Origin: Streptomyces verrucosisporus
GTDB taxonomy: Bacteria; Actinomycetota; Actinomycetes; Streptomycetales; Streptomycetaceae
Length of the DNA: 39,045 nt
Direction of reading: 5' to 3'
Assembly (NCBI RefSeq): GCF_017114865.1
Contig: NZ_JADEYH010000038.1
Span: 1-39,045 of the forward strand
The notes beneath the pieces are model-generated. The model had not been told where the DNA came from. It did no database searches and saw nothing but the letters and a program-made list of their open reading frames with translations. The position numbers and the translations under genes were made by a program. Below are positions 8,538-16,857 of this stretch, in pieces; positions within the stretch are counted from its first letter, which is position 1, and the number at the start of each line of letters is the position of its first letter.

Positions 8538-9767
8538 ATGCCACTGCCCCTCCTGGCCCTGATGCTCGGGGTCTTCTGTGTGGGCACTGCCGAGGTCGTC
8601 ATCGCCGGGATCCTGCCCGAGATGTCGGCCGATCTGGACGTGTCAATCCCGATGGCCGGCTTACTGGTCACCGGCTACGCACTGGGAGTGACCTTCGGTG
8701 GTCCGGTCATCACCCTGCTGACCACCAAGTGGGCTCGTAAGACTCTGCTGCTCACTCTGATGGGCGTCTTCATCGTCGGCAACGTCATCGCGGCGCTGGC
8801 CCCCAATTACGGAACGCTGATGGGCGCCCGCATCTTCACCTCGTTCAGCCACGGCACCTTCGCTGCCGTGGCCTGGCATGTCGCTGCCCTCATGTCCCCG
8901 CCGGACAAACAGGCGACCGCCATGGCCAAGATCGCACTGGGCTTCAACTTCGCCAACGTGCTCGGCTCCCCAATCGGCACCTTCATCGGCCAGCAGTTCG
9001 GATGGCGAGCCACCTTCGTCTACATCACCGCTTTCGCTGTGCTGTGCCACCTCCTCATCTACAGGTTCGTGCCGGGCACGCTGTCCACCGAGAGCGACGA
9101 GGCAGCCGAGGAAGGCGTCTCGCTGCGCGAGCAGATGAAGGTGTTCCGTAAGGGAAGTCTCCAGCTCTCCATGCTGATCACCGTGCTGGCTCAGGGGGCG
9201 GTCTTCACCACATCGACCTACCTGGCGCCCCTGCTGCGCGACGTCGGTCACTTCGCGGCCGCCATGGTGGGCGTCCTGCTCATCGTCTTCGGCATCGGCT
9301 CGGTGCTGGGCAACGTCCTGGGCGGCAAGGCAGCGGACGCAAACGTCATGCGAGGAGTGCTGCGCGCCCAAGCCGCCCTCCTCGTCGCACTCCTGTTGTT
9401 CTGGGTCGCAAGCCCCTACCAGATCCCCGCGGCCATCGCGCTCTTCCTGTTCGGAGCCGCCGCCTTCTCCATCATCCCGGCGCTCCAGGCGCGAATCCTC
9501 GCGGTGGCTTCCGCCGCACCGGCTCTGGCCCTCTCGGCCAACGTGTCCGCGTTCAACCTGGGCAACGGGCTCGGTGCATGGCTCGGTGGCACGACCATCG
9601 ACCTCGGCTTCGGCGTACGGTCTGTCACCTTGACGGCTGCCCTCGCCACCTCGGTCGCCCTGGCACTCTCGTTGATCATGTGGGCCCGCAGCCGCAGCGA
9701 GTCCTCGGACCTCCCCGCCCTCGAGGCGAGCACCACCGACACCGCGCTCACCCGGAAGGCGCCGTAA
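8538..9767 (+). CDS. MFS drug/metabolite exporter (DHA1-like)
   Basis: A 409-residue integral membrane protein with about 12 hydrophobic segments and the major-facilitator loop after helix 2 (TTKWARKTLLL). Sequence style matches the arabinose-efflux/DHA1 branch, which exports drugs, sugars or small metabolites by proton antiport. The frame is open from a TTG at 8514, but ATG at 8538 has GAAAGG about 12 nt upstream and begins at the first helix. Residue 42 is encoded by TTA (8661-8663), a rare codon that in Streptomyces requires the bldA tRNA, so expression may be developmentally delayed. It may export the product of the neighbouring cyclitol operon; that is inference. Confidence 0.87.
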   Translation: MPLPLLALMLGVFCVGTAEVVIAGILPEMSADLDVSIPMAGLLVTGYALGVTFGGPVITLLTTKWARKTLLLTLMGVFIVGNVIAALAPNYGTLMGARIFTSFSHGTFAAVAWHVAALMSPPDKQATAMAKIALGFNFANVLGSPIGTFIGQQFGWRATFVYITAFAVLCHLLIYRFVPGTLSTESDEAAEEGVSLREQMKVFRKGSLQLSMLITVLAQGAVFTTSTYLAPLLRDVGHFAAAMVGVLLIVFGIGSVLGNVLGGKAADANVMRGVLRAQAALLVALLLFWVASPYQIPAAIALFLFGAAAFSIIPALQARILAVASAAPALALSANVSAFNLGNGLGAWLGGTTIDLGFGVRSVTLTAALATSVALALSLIMWARSRSESSDLPALEASTTDTALTRKAP

Positions 9768-9795
9768 CCGGCGGCACCCCCGCACAGGCAGCCGC

Positions 9796-9849
9796 GTCGC
9801 CCGTGTCCGAGCCCGGCGTTCCCTGCCGCCGGGCTCGGACACGGGCGAC
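9796..9849 (+). terminator. Very strong hairpin terminator after the MFS gene
   Basis: A perfect 23-bp stem (9796-9818 with 9827-9849) closes an 8-nt loop, 29 bp after the MFS stop. No U-tract is present, so it is an I-shaped actinobacterial terminator. Confidence 0.85.
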
Positions 9850-9874
9850 AGCAGGTTGGGGAACGACACCCAGG

Positions 9875-9903
9875 GCCGGCTCCCGGCATCGCCGGGAGCC
9901 GGC
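9875..9903 (+). terminator. Second tandem hairpin
   Basis: A perfect 12-bp stem (9875-9886 with 9892-9903; arm GCCGGCTCCCGG) with a 5-nt loop lies 25 bp beyond the first hairpin. The tandem arrangement suggests a backup terminator. Confidence 0.65.
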
Positions 9904-11288
9904 TTCACCTCACCCACGACCGCGCCGTCTTCCGCGAAGACGCCTCGGAAGTCCGCACCCGGCGCCGGCCACGGCCGGCCTGTGGAACCTCGCCACCGGC
10001 TTCCGCCGCCAGGACGTCCGTACCAACATCGCGTCAGCACTCCGCCGCCCCGGCCAAGACCGCCGGCGGCCCCCATCCCTCCCGGGCCCGCCCGACGAAC
10101 CAGGTCGCAGGAGCACTTCTCGAAGCCCCCGCCGCCATCCGCGGATCGCATGCTCGCGAAGGCCGTCCTCGTTCCGCCCGCCCATGAGCCGGACGTCTGC
10201 GCGCAACAGCGTGCCGCAAGGACCGGGCGCTGGAGGCCGGCCTCCCCCTGGGGCAACCGCAGGCCCGCCGCGTCCGCGAGGAGCATCTCGCGTGTGCGCA
10301 CCGCACGCCGCCGCACCGGCCATGCGCTGCGATCCACCTGCTTCTTGCCCCTCTCGACAGATAAAAACAACCATCGCTATGTTGGCTTTGCTGCACTGCT
10401 GAGCACCAGATGAAGCTCGCTCAAAGGCCATTCGGTGGGGGAATTGCCATGCCGTTACCTCAGGTTGCCTACAATGAGGCAGCCGGACCGCGCACGCCCG
10501 CAACTCGGGCCCGCACCCACAGGACGACCCCGGGAGAGCTTCTCACCAGGCGGTACCGGACCGCGCCCGACACCTTCGCGTTGCGCACCCACAGATCGCG
10601 GACTCACGGCTTTCCCGTGCCCCGCCTCGGGCCGCGTGGTCCTGCACCGCTGGGTGAGACGATGTGCCGGACGCTGTCCCCGCCACCGCGTGCCGCGTAC
10701 AGCGTGCCGTTCGGTCCTCAGGTGCGGCGCGGCTGCTTCCAGCCCGCCAATGCCCTGACGCACCTCACCGCCCGAAGCCGCTTCGTATTCGCACGGCTCC
10801 GTGGAGCGTGCCTCGGCACCGATGCCACCGGCACCAGTATCCTCTCCCGCACCACAATCCCCGCCCTTTCGCGCCGGGCGGGGAAAAGCACATCGAAGAT
10901 GCCGCGACTTCTCCCGCCGACGGCGGCGGCCAGTGACGTCTACAGGCGGACACCGGGCGGACGCCTCGCACCCGATCCTCTTCGGCCACTCGGCCGATCA
11001 TGCTCGCGGCATGCTGTCGGAGCAGGCACAGGCCACCGTGCCACCATTACCACATGCACGGAGAACGCCTTTGTCCGCTGCGTGGAACCGGAGCTGCCGG
11101 GCTGAAGCGGAACTCGCCCGCTTCCCGGCATCGCGGCCGGCCATCGGCGGGCCCTGTTCACCGGCCGGTGGCAACATGAGGAGGTCTCCGCCGATGAGGA
11201 AAATCCGAGCGGCACACAAAGCGGATCGAAGGCTCACGGCGCTCTTCATGGCAACCCTTGTTACGAAACCACCATTGGGGGATTTCTC
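9904..11288. other. 1.4-kb region without a supported gene
   Basis: Open frames here (for example 9910-10503 minus, 10410-11105 plus) have Arg/Pro/Ala-rich compositions typical of shadow frames and no recognisable domain. An AT-richer patch near 10360-10400 may hold a promoter. The segment is probably decayed DNA upstream of the IS701-like gene. Confidence 0.4.
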
Positions 11289-12410
11289 ATGCGCCGCGTT
11301 CCGCGCACCGTACGACCCGCGAGGCCTGACAGGCCACGATCGCTCGTACCTGCCGGCCCCAGGAACAGCAGCGTCCTGGACGAGTTGTGCGAGGTGCTCT
11401 TCACCCAGTTGCCCCGCAGCGACCAGCGGATCAAGGGGGCCCAGTACCTACGTGGATTGATCACGGCGGAAGGCAGGAAATCGGTCCGGAACATCGCCTC
11501 GCAAATCGGCGGCCCGGAAATGGCGCAGAGCCTGCACCATTTCATCGCCTCCTCCACATGGGACTGGGAACCGATCGTCACCGTTCTGCAGCACTATGCC
11601 GACCAGGAGTTGCGGTTCGCCGCCTGGGCGGTGCGATCACTGCCGATTCCCAGGAGAAACCAGCAGGCTCTGGGGGTGTGGGGGGTGGCCAACGATGTCA
11701 CGGTACCTGTGAGATGGAGCCTGCTGCCCTCCGGTGAGTCGGCTGCCGAGTGCGCCGCGTCGGCGACGCTGGGATTCGACCGGAGCACGATCGGGCCTCG
11801 TCCGGTTGTCCTGGACATCCCGGGGGCCGACCTGCGTCCGGTCTTCGACCGATACATGCAAGCGGGCGCGCCTCTCCTCTCCGCCGTGTCCGCCAGCCTG
11901 CCGGTGGCGGAACAAGGGCCGCGGCGGGCGCGCTCTCCGCTTCCTGCCGCCCGCCTGCTTCAGTCGCATCGCATGCTTCGGCGCCCTGTGGAGTGGGCCG
12001 CCCCGGGCACGGGTGTCGTGCGCACGAGCCTGGTCGCCGGCGTTCACGTGGAATGGGCCGGCCACCCGCTGCTGCTGCTGGGGCAGTGGGACAGCGGGCA
12101 GGGGCAGCCGGTTCAATGCTGGCTCACCAACCTGACGGCAACTCCCCTGGGAGTCATCCTGCGACTCGGCAAATGCACGCAACGCGTCGAGCATGACTTC
12201 GCCAGTTCCGCCTCACACGTGGGGACCCTCGACTACGAGGGACGAAGCTCCGACGGCTGGCACCGGCACATGACCTTGGCGGCGGCTGCACACGTCGCTC
12301 AGGTGGTGGCGGCTGCCAGGGCCCGCGTCCGTCCGTGGAGCTACTGCATGGCCTCTATGGAACGCATGGTCGATCCAGTGGCGAAAACGACAATCCGGAC
12401 CTCGCTTTGA
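11289..12410 (+). CDS. IS701-like transposase-related protein, probably inactive
   Basis: A 373-residue protein. The N-terminal part (about residues 33-95) resembles the helical N-domain of IS701-family transposases: SDQRIKGAQYLRGLI, then SLHHFIASSTWDWEP. The C-terminal segment (RVEHDF...YEGRSSDGWHRHMTLAAAAH) resembles the end of the DDE domain. The middle is shortened and diverged: only NDVTVPVRWSLLPS recalls the usual CQV...VPVDWRLFLPE core, and the first catalytic Asp block is not evident. Weak GGGGGA precedes the ATG. Related proteins occur in actinomycete biosynthetic loci without IS ends, so a decayed or domesticated copy is more likely than an active element. I found no flanking terminal repeats. 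Confidence 0.6.
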   Translation: MRRVPRTVRPARPDRPRSLVPAGPRNSSVLDELCEVLFTQLPRSDQRIKGAQYLRGLITAEGRKSVRNIASQIGGPEMAQSLHHFIASSTWDWEPIVTVLQHYADQELRFAAWAVRSLPIPRRNQQALGVWGVANDVTVPVRWSLLPSGESAAECAASATLGFDRSTIGPRPVVLDIPGADLRPVFDRYMQAGAPLLSAVSASLPVAEQGPRRARSPLPAARLLQSHRMLRRPVEWAAPGTGVVRTSLVAGVHVEWAGHPLLLLGQWDSGQGQPVQCWLTNLTATPLGVILRLGKCTQRVEHDFASSASHVGTLDYEGRSSDGWHRHMTLAAAAHVAQVVAAARARVRPWSYCMASMERMVDPVAKTTIRTSL

Positions 12411-12511
12411 TTAAACATCCATCTTCGGTTTGTGTCATCTCTCAGCAGGGTTCTGACACAAGCGCCTTGACCGCGTCGCCCGCATCGTTCCGCGGGGCCC
12501 ATCATCGGACC

Positions 12512-13552
12512 ATGCGGATTTTGGTTGCCGGCGGTGGCACCAGTGGTCTGGCCACAGCCGTTGCTCTGGGGAACAGAGGCCACCACATTCTCGTACTGGA
12601 GCAGCGGCCCGTCTTCACCGAGAGCGGAACGGGGGTCCGGTTGGCGCCACCCACCTTCGAGCTCCTGGACCGCCTGGGAGTCGGATGCGCCGTGCGTGAA
12701 CGGTCACTGGCGATCGAAGAGCTCCACATCATGGACGGTCTGACCGGGGAGCTGGTCACCGTGGTGCCGTTGCCCTCTCATCACGGGCCGCCTCGCTCGG
12801 TTCACGCGACAGCTCACCGGCTGGACGTGTACGAACCACTGCTCGAAGCGTGCCGAGAGCTGGAGTCCGTACAGCTGTGCGCAGACAACCGCATGGTCAG
12901 CTACTCCCGGTACGGCGAATCGGTGGTGGCCGCACTCGCCGACGGGAGCAGTGTCACAGGGGACGCCCTGGTTCTCACGGGTGGCGCCCGCTCCGTCGTC
13001 CACGACAACGCCTACTGGACCTGTGGTGCCCCGGAGGAGCGGCTTGCGGTCTACCGCACCATCATTCCGATGCAGATGGTCGCCGACCGATGGCAGGAGG
13101 GCGCGGCTACGAGCTGGGTGGGAGCGCAATGGCATGTATCGCACTACCCACTGCCCGACTACGACTACCTGAGCCTTTCCGCCACCCGTCGCCGTCACGC
13201 CGGCGAGGACCTCTTCGGCACTCGAGTCGATCTGGAGCGAGTGCTTGAGGCCTTCCCCGACATCGGGTACGCCGCGCGCAACATCCTGACCATGGGTGAG
13301 CATTGGCGGGCATGGACCGTCGCCGACCACAAGACGGCGTCGGGCTGGGCCTGTGACAGGGTCGCGCTGGTGGGCGCCACCGCACGGTCGGCATGTCCGC
13401 TCGAGATGTCGGAAACGCACCACGCGCTGCAGGACGCTGTCGAACTCGGCAAAGCCTGGGATGCCTCGGGCGGAGATACGCGCAGGTGGTTCGCCGATTA
13501 CAGCGCCCGGCGCAGCGAGCAAGCACCTGAAGTCCCTGTGGGATGCGGGTGA
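12512..13552 (+). CDS. Flavoprotein monooxygenase-like protein with eroded FAD motifs
   Basis: A 346-residue protein of the aromatic hydroxylase (PHBH-like, group A flavin monooxygenase) fold. The N-terminal GGGTSGL motif with a terminal acidic residue (VLEQR) binds the ADP part of FAD. The second (DG) motif reads LVLTGGARS instead of the usual GADGxRS, and the third (GD) motif reads LVGATARSACP instead of LxGDAAHxxxP, so conserved aspartates are missing in both. It is also slightly short for the family. It may be non-functional or altered in chemistry. The frame extends upstream to 12335; I chose the ATG at 12512 because it begins at the Rossmann strand, although no strong ribosome-binding site is seen. 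Confidence 0.7.
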   Translation: MRILVAGGGTSGLATAVALGNRGHHILVLEQRPVFTESGTGVRLAPPTFELLDRLGVGCAVRERSLAIEELHIMDGLTGELVTVVPLPSHHGPPRSVHATAHRLDVYEPLLEACRELESVQLCADNRMVSYSRYGESVVAALADGSSVTGDALVLTGGARSVVHDNAYWTCGAPEERLAVYRTIIPMQMVADRWQEGAATSWVGAQWHVSHYPLPDYDYLSLSATRRRHAGEDLFGTRVDLERVLEAFPDIGYAARNILTMGEHWRAWTVADHKTASGWACDRVALVGATARSACPLEMSETHHALQDAVELGKAWDASGGDTRRWFADYSARRSEQAPEVPVGCG

Positions 13553-14136
13553 CCCCCCGGGCTGATTGAGTCACCCTGCCGCACAGATCCGCACAGATCG
13601 TTTTCCAGTCGCCCAAGGAGGCCTTCATCCACCAAACGGACGTACTGCGAGCCGAAGTGCACCTGGCCGCGGCGATCCGCTGCGGCCCAAGCACCCGCGC
13701 GCCCACGAGGCGAGCCTCATCAGCATCCACCTGGCGGGCCGTGAAGGCGGCCTGGATGCGGCGCTGCCGTCTGCGGTGACCCGCTCGCTGGGGTTCGGTG
13801 TCGCCGAGGAGGCCGTGCTGCCGCCGGAGGCGGCGGAGTCGCTGACGATCAGCGGGCCCGACTGGCTGGCCGATCGGCTCACCGGCGTCACGGTGGCCTG
13901 GCAGTCGGCCGGGCCGGCGCCGGAGGGCGGGGGCGGGCGGCGGTGGTGTACGGGTGGGGCCGGGACCCATTGGGAAAACCGGCAGTCAGCCGATGTGGTG
14001 CGTGGGCTGTCGCACGTGTTGCGTCGTGTCAGGGGATCGGGGCTGAAACGGGCCCTTACAACTGCTCGGCTGTCGTGAAGGATGAGACACGCCCAGAACG
14101 ATGATCGGACTGATACATCCGGCCCTCAGAAGGGAC
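13553..14136. other. Unresolved region between the flavoprotein and secreted-protein genes
   Basis: A plus-strand frame (13566-14078) and a minus-strand frame (13107-13970) cover this stretch. The plus frame has a plausible-looking centre (LISIHLAGREGGLD...GPDWLADRLTGV) but low-complexity ends and no good start. I cannot assign it; it may be a remnant. Confidence 0.3.
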
Positions 14137-14670
14137 ATGCTCTTGCGTACAGGGATACGCCTGACGGCGCTTGCTGCGGCAACGGCGTTAGCTCTGGTAG
14201 GAAGTTCCGGCACAGCCCTGGCCGCCGAAGTGGACGAGTCTGCGCCGATCTCGTCACGGTCACAGGCCGGTTACTCCATCGGCGACTCCGTGTCCGGCTT
14301 CTCCACGAACCGGGTGGCCGCCGAGGACTGCGGAGTCAGGGTCGACCTCCCACATCCGTCTCGCACCACCAACAACCAGATCCACACCCGGGTCGAGTCC
14401 TTCTGCAACGGCGCCACGCTCGTCAACAACACCATCACCGGCAAGAGCTACCGCTCCCGCTGGTATGGCTGGGAGCACATGAAGACCAAGACCAACGGCC
14501 CGAAGACGACGTGGCGGATCCGGGTCACGGTGGACGTGAACTGCGAGTACGGCACGTGGCACCGCTGGCGCACCGAGGGCTACGGGAGCGGCATTCTCAA
14601 CGGGCAGCCGGTGAGCGCCTCCGCATACGAGGAGAACAACGACGAGGTCATGTGCGGAGCCAACAACTGA
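14137..14670 (+). CDS. Small secreted protein of unknown function
   Basis: The product is about 177 residues with a clear Sec signal peptide (RTGIRLTALAAATALALV, cleavage after ALA). The mature part has four cysteines (DCGV, FCNG, NCEY, MCGA), which suggests two disulfides, and many Asn, Thr and aromatic residues. I recognise no family. Start is uncertain: ATG 14101 lacks a ribosome-binding site, ATG 14137 sits very close to AGAAGGG, and TTG 14143 has the best spacing. A TTA codon (14188-14190) lies in the signal peptide, implying bldA-dependent expression in Streptomyces. The stop overlaps the next gene by 19 bp, so the two are probably co-transcribed. Confidence 0.7.
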   Translation: MLLRTGIRLTALAAATALALVGSSGTALAAEVDESAPISSRSQAGYSIGDSVSGFSTNRVAAEDCGVRVDLPHPSRTTNNQIHTRVESFCNGATLVNNTITGKSYRSRWYGWEHMKTKTNGPKTTWRIRVTVDVNCEYGTWHRWRTEGYGSGILNGQPVSASAYEENNDEVMCGANN

Positions 14671-15332
14671 CGCGCCGTCTCCCTCGCCGTCAGGCCGTCA
14701 CCGCATGGACCAGCGCGGTGACGGCCGCCACCGTGGTGCTCGCTCTGTCCGCTTGCGGGCAGCCGGGCACCGGCGTGGACGGCCGCCCGCGCCCGGCGAG
14801 CACCGCTACCGCCACCGCGGGGGAAGGCGATACCCCGTACCTTCCCGATGAACTGCTCGACGCGCCGGGCGAGCCGCCGCGAATGGACGTGGTCACGGAG
14901 TCCGCGCGGATCGCGGCACTCAGGATCGCTGTGGACTGGGAGTCCCTGTCCGGGCCTGCCGCCGGCCCACCCGTCCAGATCACTTGGCCACGTGCCCGTT
15001 TTCGTGCCGATGAGCGGCAGGCCGAGTTCGAGTTCGGTACGACCCGGGTTCCCTCACGGGTGGTGCTCTACGAGTACCCGCGGGTAGGCGACGGCGGTGT
15101 GCCGGACGAGACGGCCGGGACCGAGACCTTGTGCGCCTTCGCCGACCGGGCCGCGAAGTGCTGGAGGAAGGGCGATGGCACCGCGCCCGCACGTGTGGTA
15201 GTGCCCCTCGCCTCCACCAGCGGCCCATACTGGGTGATCCACGCTGCCTGGCCCGTACTGACCGACGGGAGACCACAGGACGAGGTGGAGGTCGTGTCGG
15301 CGTCGTGGGTGGTCAGGATCGACAGACGATAG
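14652..15332 (+). CDS. Putative lipoprotein of unknown function
   Basis: A 226-residue protein. The GTG at 14652 gives an Arg-rich N-terminus, a hydrophobic stretch (AVTAATVVLALSAC) and a lipobox LSAC, so the mature protein is expected to be a membrane-anchored lipoprotein with a Pro/Thr/Ala-rich spacer. The rest shows no family I recognise; it contains two cysteines close together (LCAF, KCWR). The long upstream frame (from 14082) overlaps the secreted-protein gene in another frame and is not real coding. GAGG sits just upstream of the chosen GTG. It forms a cassette with its two neighbours, probably working at the cell surface. Confidence 0.7.
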   Translation: MRSQQLTRRLPRRQAVTAWTSAVTAATVVLALSACGQPGTGVDGRPRPASTATATAGEGDTPYLPDELLDAPGEPPRMDVVTESARIAALRIAVDWESLSGPAAGPPVQITWPRARFRADERQAEFEFGTTRVPSRVVLYEYPRVGDGGVPDETAGTETLCAFADRAAKCWRKGDGTAPARVVVPLASTSGPYWVIHAAWPVLTDGRPQDEVEVVSASWVVRIDRR

Positions 15333-15341
15333 GAGACCGGC

Positions 15342-15926
15342 ATGCAGGTGGACGTCGCCTCATGGCTGTCCCGGGTGACGCGCGCCACCGTCACCGGGGC
15401 AACCGCGACCGTCACGGTGACCGGGCCGGACGGGACCGCACGCGAGGTGTCCGAGCACCACCTGCGGGCCGATGACCTGCTGCACTGGTCGTACACGGTC
15501 CGCAGCGACGGCCAGGAGACCCATCAGTCCTGCAACGGCCGGGAGATGACTCACATCGTCGGTGGGAACCGGCTCCGGTCGCAGGTGCCGACCGGGCCCG
15601 CATCCGTGGACGACCCGTGGTACTTCTACTCTTGGCCCGGTGCGGTCGAGGGGTGGCTGGTGGAGATGGTACGCCCGGTGGACCTCCTGGCCCGGGTGGT
15701 GGTCTCCTCCGTGGACACCCGGGGAACGAGGGGAACGGTGAGGATCCGGGCCACGCCCTTGGGCAACGAGCCGTCCCCCTACAGCGGTTTCTCGGTGCCG
15801 GACGGACGCTCACTGCGTCTGTCGCTCGATACCGAGCGCGGTTGCTTCACCGATGTGACGGTGACCCACCCCGGTGAGACCGGTCAGACCCACCACCTGG
15901 TCTACCGGCTGACCACGTTCGAATAG
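15342..15926 (+). CDS. Hypothetical protein, third gene of the surface cassette
   Basis: A 194-residue, beta-rich protein without signal peptide or membrane segment. It starts 9 bp after the lipoprotein stop with an excellent ribosome-binding site (AGGAGACC). No catalytic motif or family is recognised. The pattern of short strands and Trp/Tyr-rich turns (WYFYSWPG) could fit a LolA/LppX-like or other beta-sandwich carrier, but this is weak. Co-transcription with a lipoprotein and a secreted protein suggests a shared envelope-related role. Confidence 0.6.
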   Translation: MQVDVASWLSRVTRATVTGATATVTVTGPDGTAREVSEHHLRADDLLHWSYTVRSDGQETHQSCNGREMTHIVGGNRLRSQVPTGPASVDDPWYFYSWPGAVEGWLVEMVRPVDLLARVVVSSVDTRGTRGTVRIRATPLGNEPSPYSGFSVPDGRSLRLSLDTERGCFTDVTVTHPGETGQTHHLVYRLTTFE

Positions 15927-15994
15927 CCGGACGGCTCCCTGGAAGCTGATCACGGCGATGTGCACGGGCCTTGGCCCCGAATCCCGGACACGGG

Positions 15995-16093
15995 TCATGC
16001 GGCCGGCACCAGCGTGGTCGGTGTCCTTCGGAAGGCGTTCTCGTAGGCGATCGGCCCACGGTGCCCGAGGCGGGGGTGACGGCGTCGGGCGTT
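15995..16093 (-). pseudogene. IS3-family transposase 3' remnant
   Basis: The minus-strand frame ends in NARRRHPRLGHRGPIAYENA and then a short tail with TGA at 15995-15997. This matches the conserved C-terminus of IS3-family OrfB integrases (YNxRRRHSALGYRSPxxYE). Upstream the similarity fades into frame-disrupted sequence, so only a fragment survives. It lies about 760 bp before the nine-gene operon and marks past IS activity at that boundary. Confidence 0.65.
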
Positions 16094-16857
16094 GGAACGG
16101 CGCGGCCGGCGGAACGCGTCGAGCCCGGCATCGGCCGCCTGTGTCGCCGCCCGGTCGGCGGCAGTGCGGCGCCGGCAGTGGAAGCAGGGGCGGGCATGTG
16201 TGGGCCCGGTTGTGCTGCTGGTGGTGCTCGGGCAGGTCGCGGTGACCTCGGCAGGGGCGCGGACGGTGGCTCCGACGCCCGGGCGGGCACGATCGGCCGA
16301 CACGAGGATCTGCCGAGTGCGGCAGACCTGGACGGTGTCCCCGGAGGGGGCGGCCCCCGGTGGGCGCGGGCCGCAGTCGGATCGTGGACCCGGCCCGGCG
16401 TTGTGCGGGAGAACCACGGGGGCGTGCCGTCGACCGACGCGCAATGGGCGCGGACCGGGCCGTGATCGTTCGAGGGGAGCCCGGCTCGGAATTCCGGCGT
16501 CCTCGGTGCCGTCACGCGACACCTCGCAGGACCTGCCGCACCACCGCCGGGGCCCGGTCCGGGGATTCACCCGTTCGGCCGCCCTGTCGGGCCGAACACG
16601 TGCGCGGCGCGGTGGGCACGCGGTGCCCGCATCGGCGCGCCACCGTCGCGCGGCGAGGACGAAACCCCCGGATCGCGGCTTTTTCCCCGCGGATGCACCG
16701 GTCCCCGACCGCGCCGAACCTTGGTGACGTCGGTGCGGCGCGTCCGTTCCGCCACGTACGTGCCAGCTTTCGCGGAGCCGCGGGGGCCTCCGGCCGGGTT
16801 TCCCTTCCGTCGCCGGGCCTCGGTCGCGGCCACCGTGCGAGTCGATCGGAGAGAGCG
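16094..16857. promoter_or_regulatory. Non-coding leader of the nine-gene operon with CACGTACGTG palindrome
   Basis: No supported gene lies in this stretch. A perfect 10-bp palindrome, CACGTACGTG (16753-16762), sits about 95 bp upstream of the inositol phosphate synthase ATG, a sensible distance for an operator. The start codon has GGAGAGAG just upstream. I could not pick a convincing -10/-35 pair. Confidence 0.4.

Noticed and set aside
8661..10370. 569-residue minus-strand ORF opposite the MFS gene
   Set aside because: It mirrors a clear membrane-protein gene, is Gly/Arg/Gln-rich and has no domain; typical antisense shadow in high-GC DNA.
9910..11105. Reading frames between the MFS terminators and the IS701-like gene
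   Set aside because: Low-complexity Arg/Pro/Ala composition, competing frames on both strands and no motif.
10410..11300. Apparent similarity of the leader near 10420-10452 to the leader of the IS701-like gene (11260-11291)
   Set aside because: Only a short GTGGGGGAATT/TTGGGGGATTT-type match before ATG; too short to call a duplication.
13566..14078. 170-residue plus-strand ORF
   Set aside because: The middle looks slightly protein-like, but the start lacks a ribosome-binding site and the ends are unlikely; listed only as unresolved.
16094..16857. Precursor peptide for YcaO upstream of the operon
   Set aside because: No short frame with a good ribosome-binding site and a Cys/Ser/Thr-rich core was found; the reading frame open from 16360 is an Arg-rich extension of the MIPS gene.
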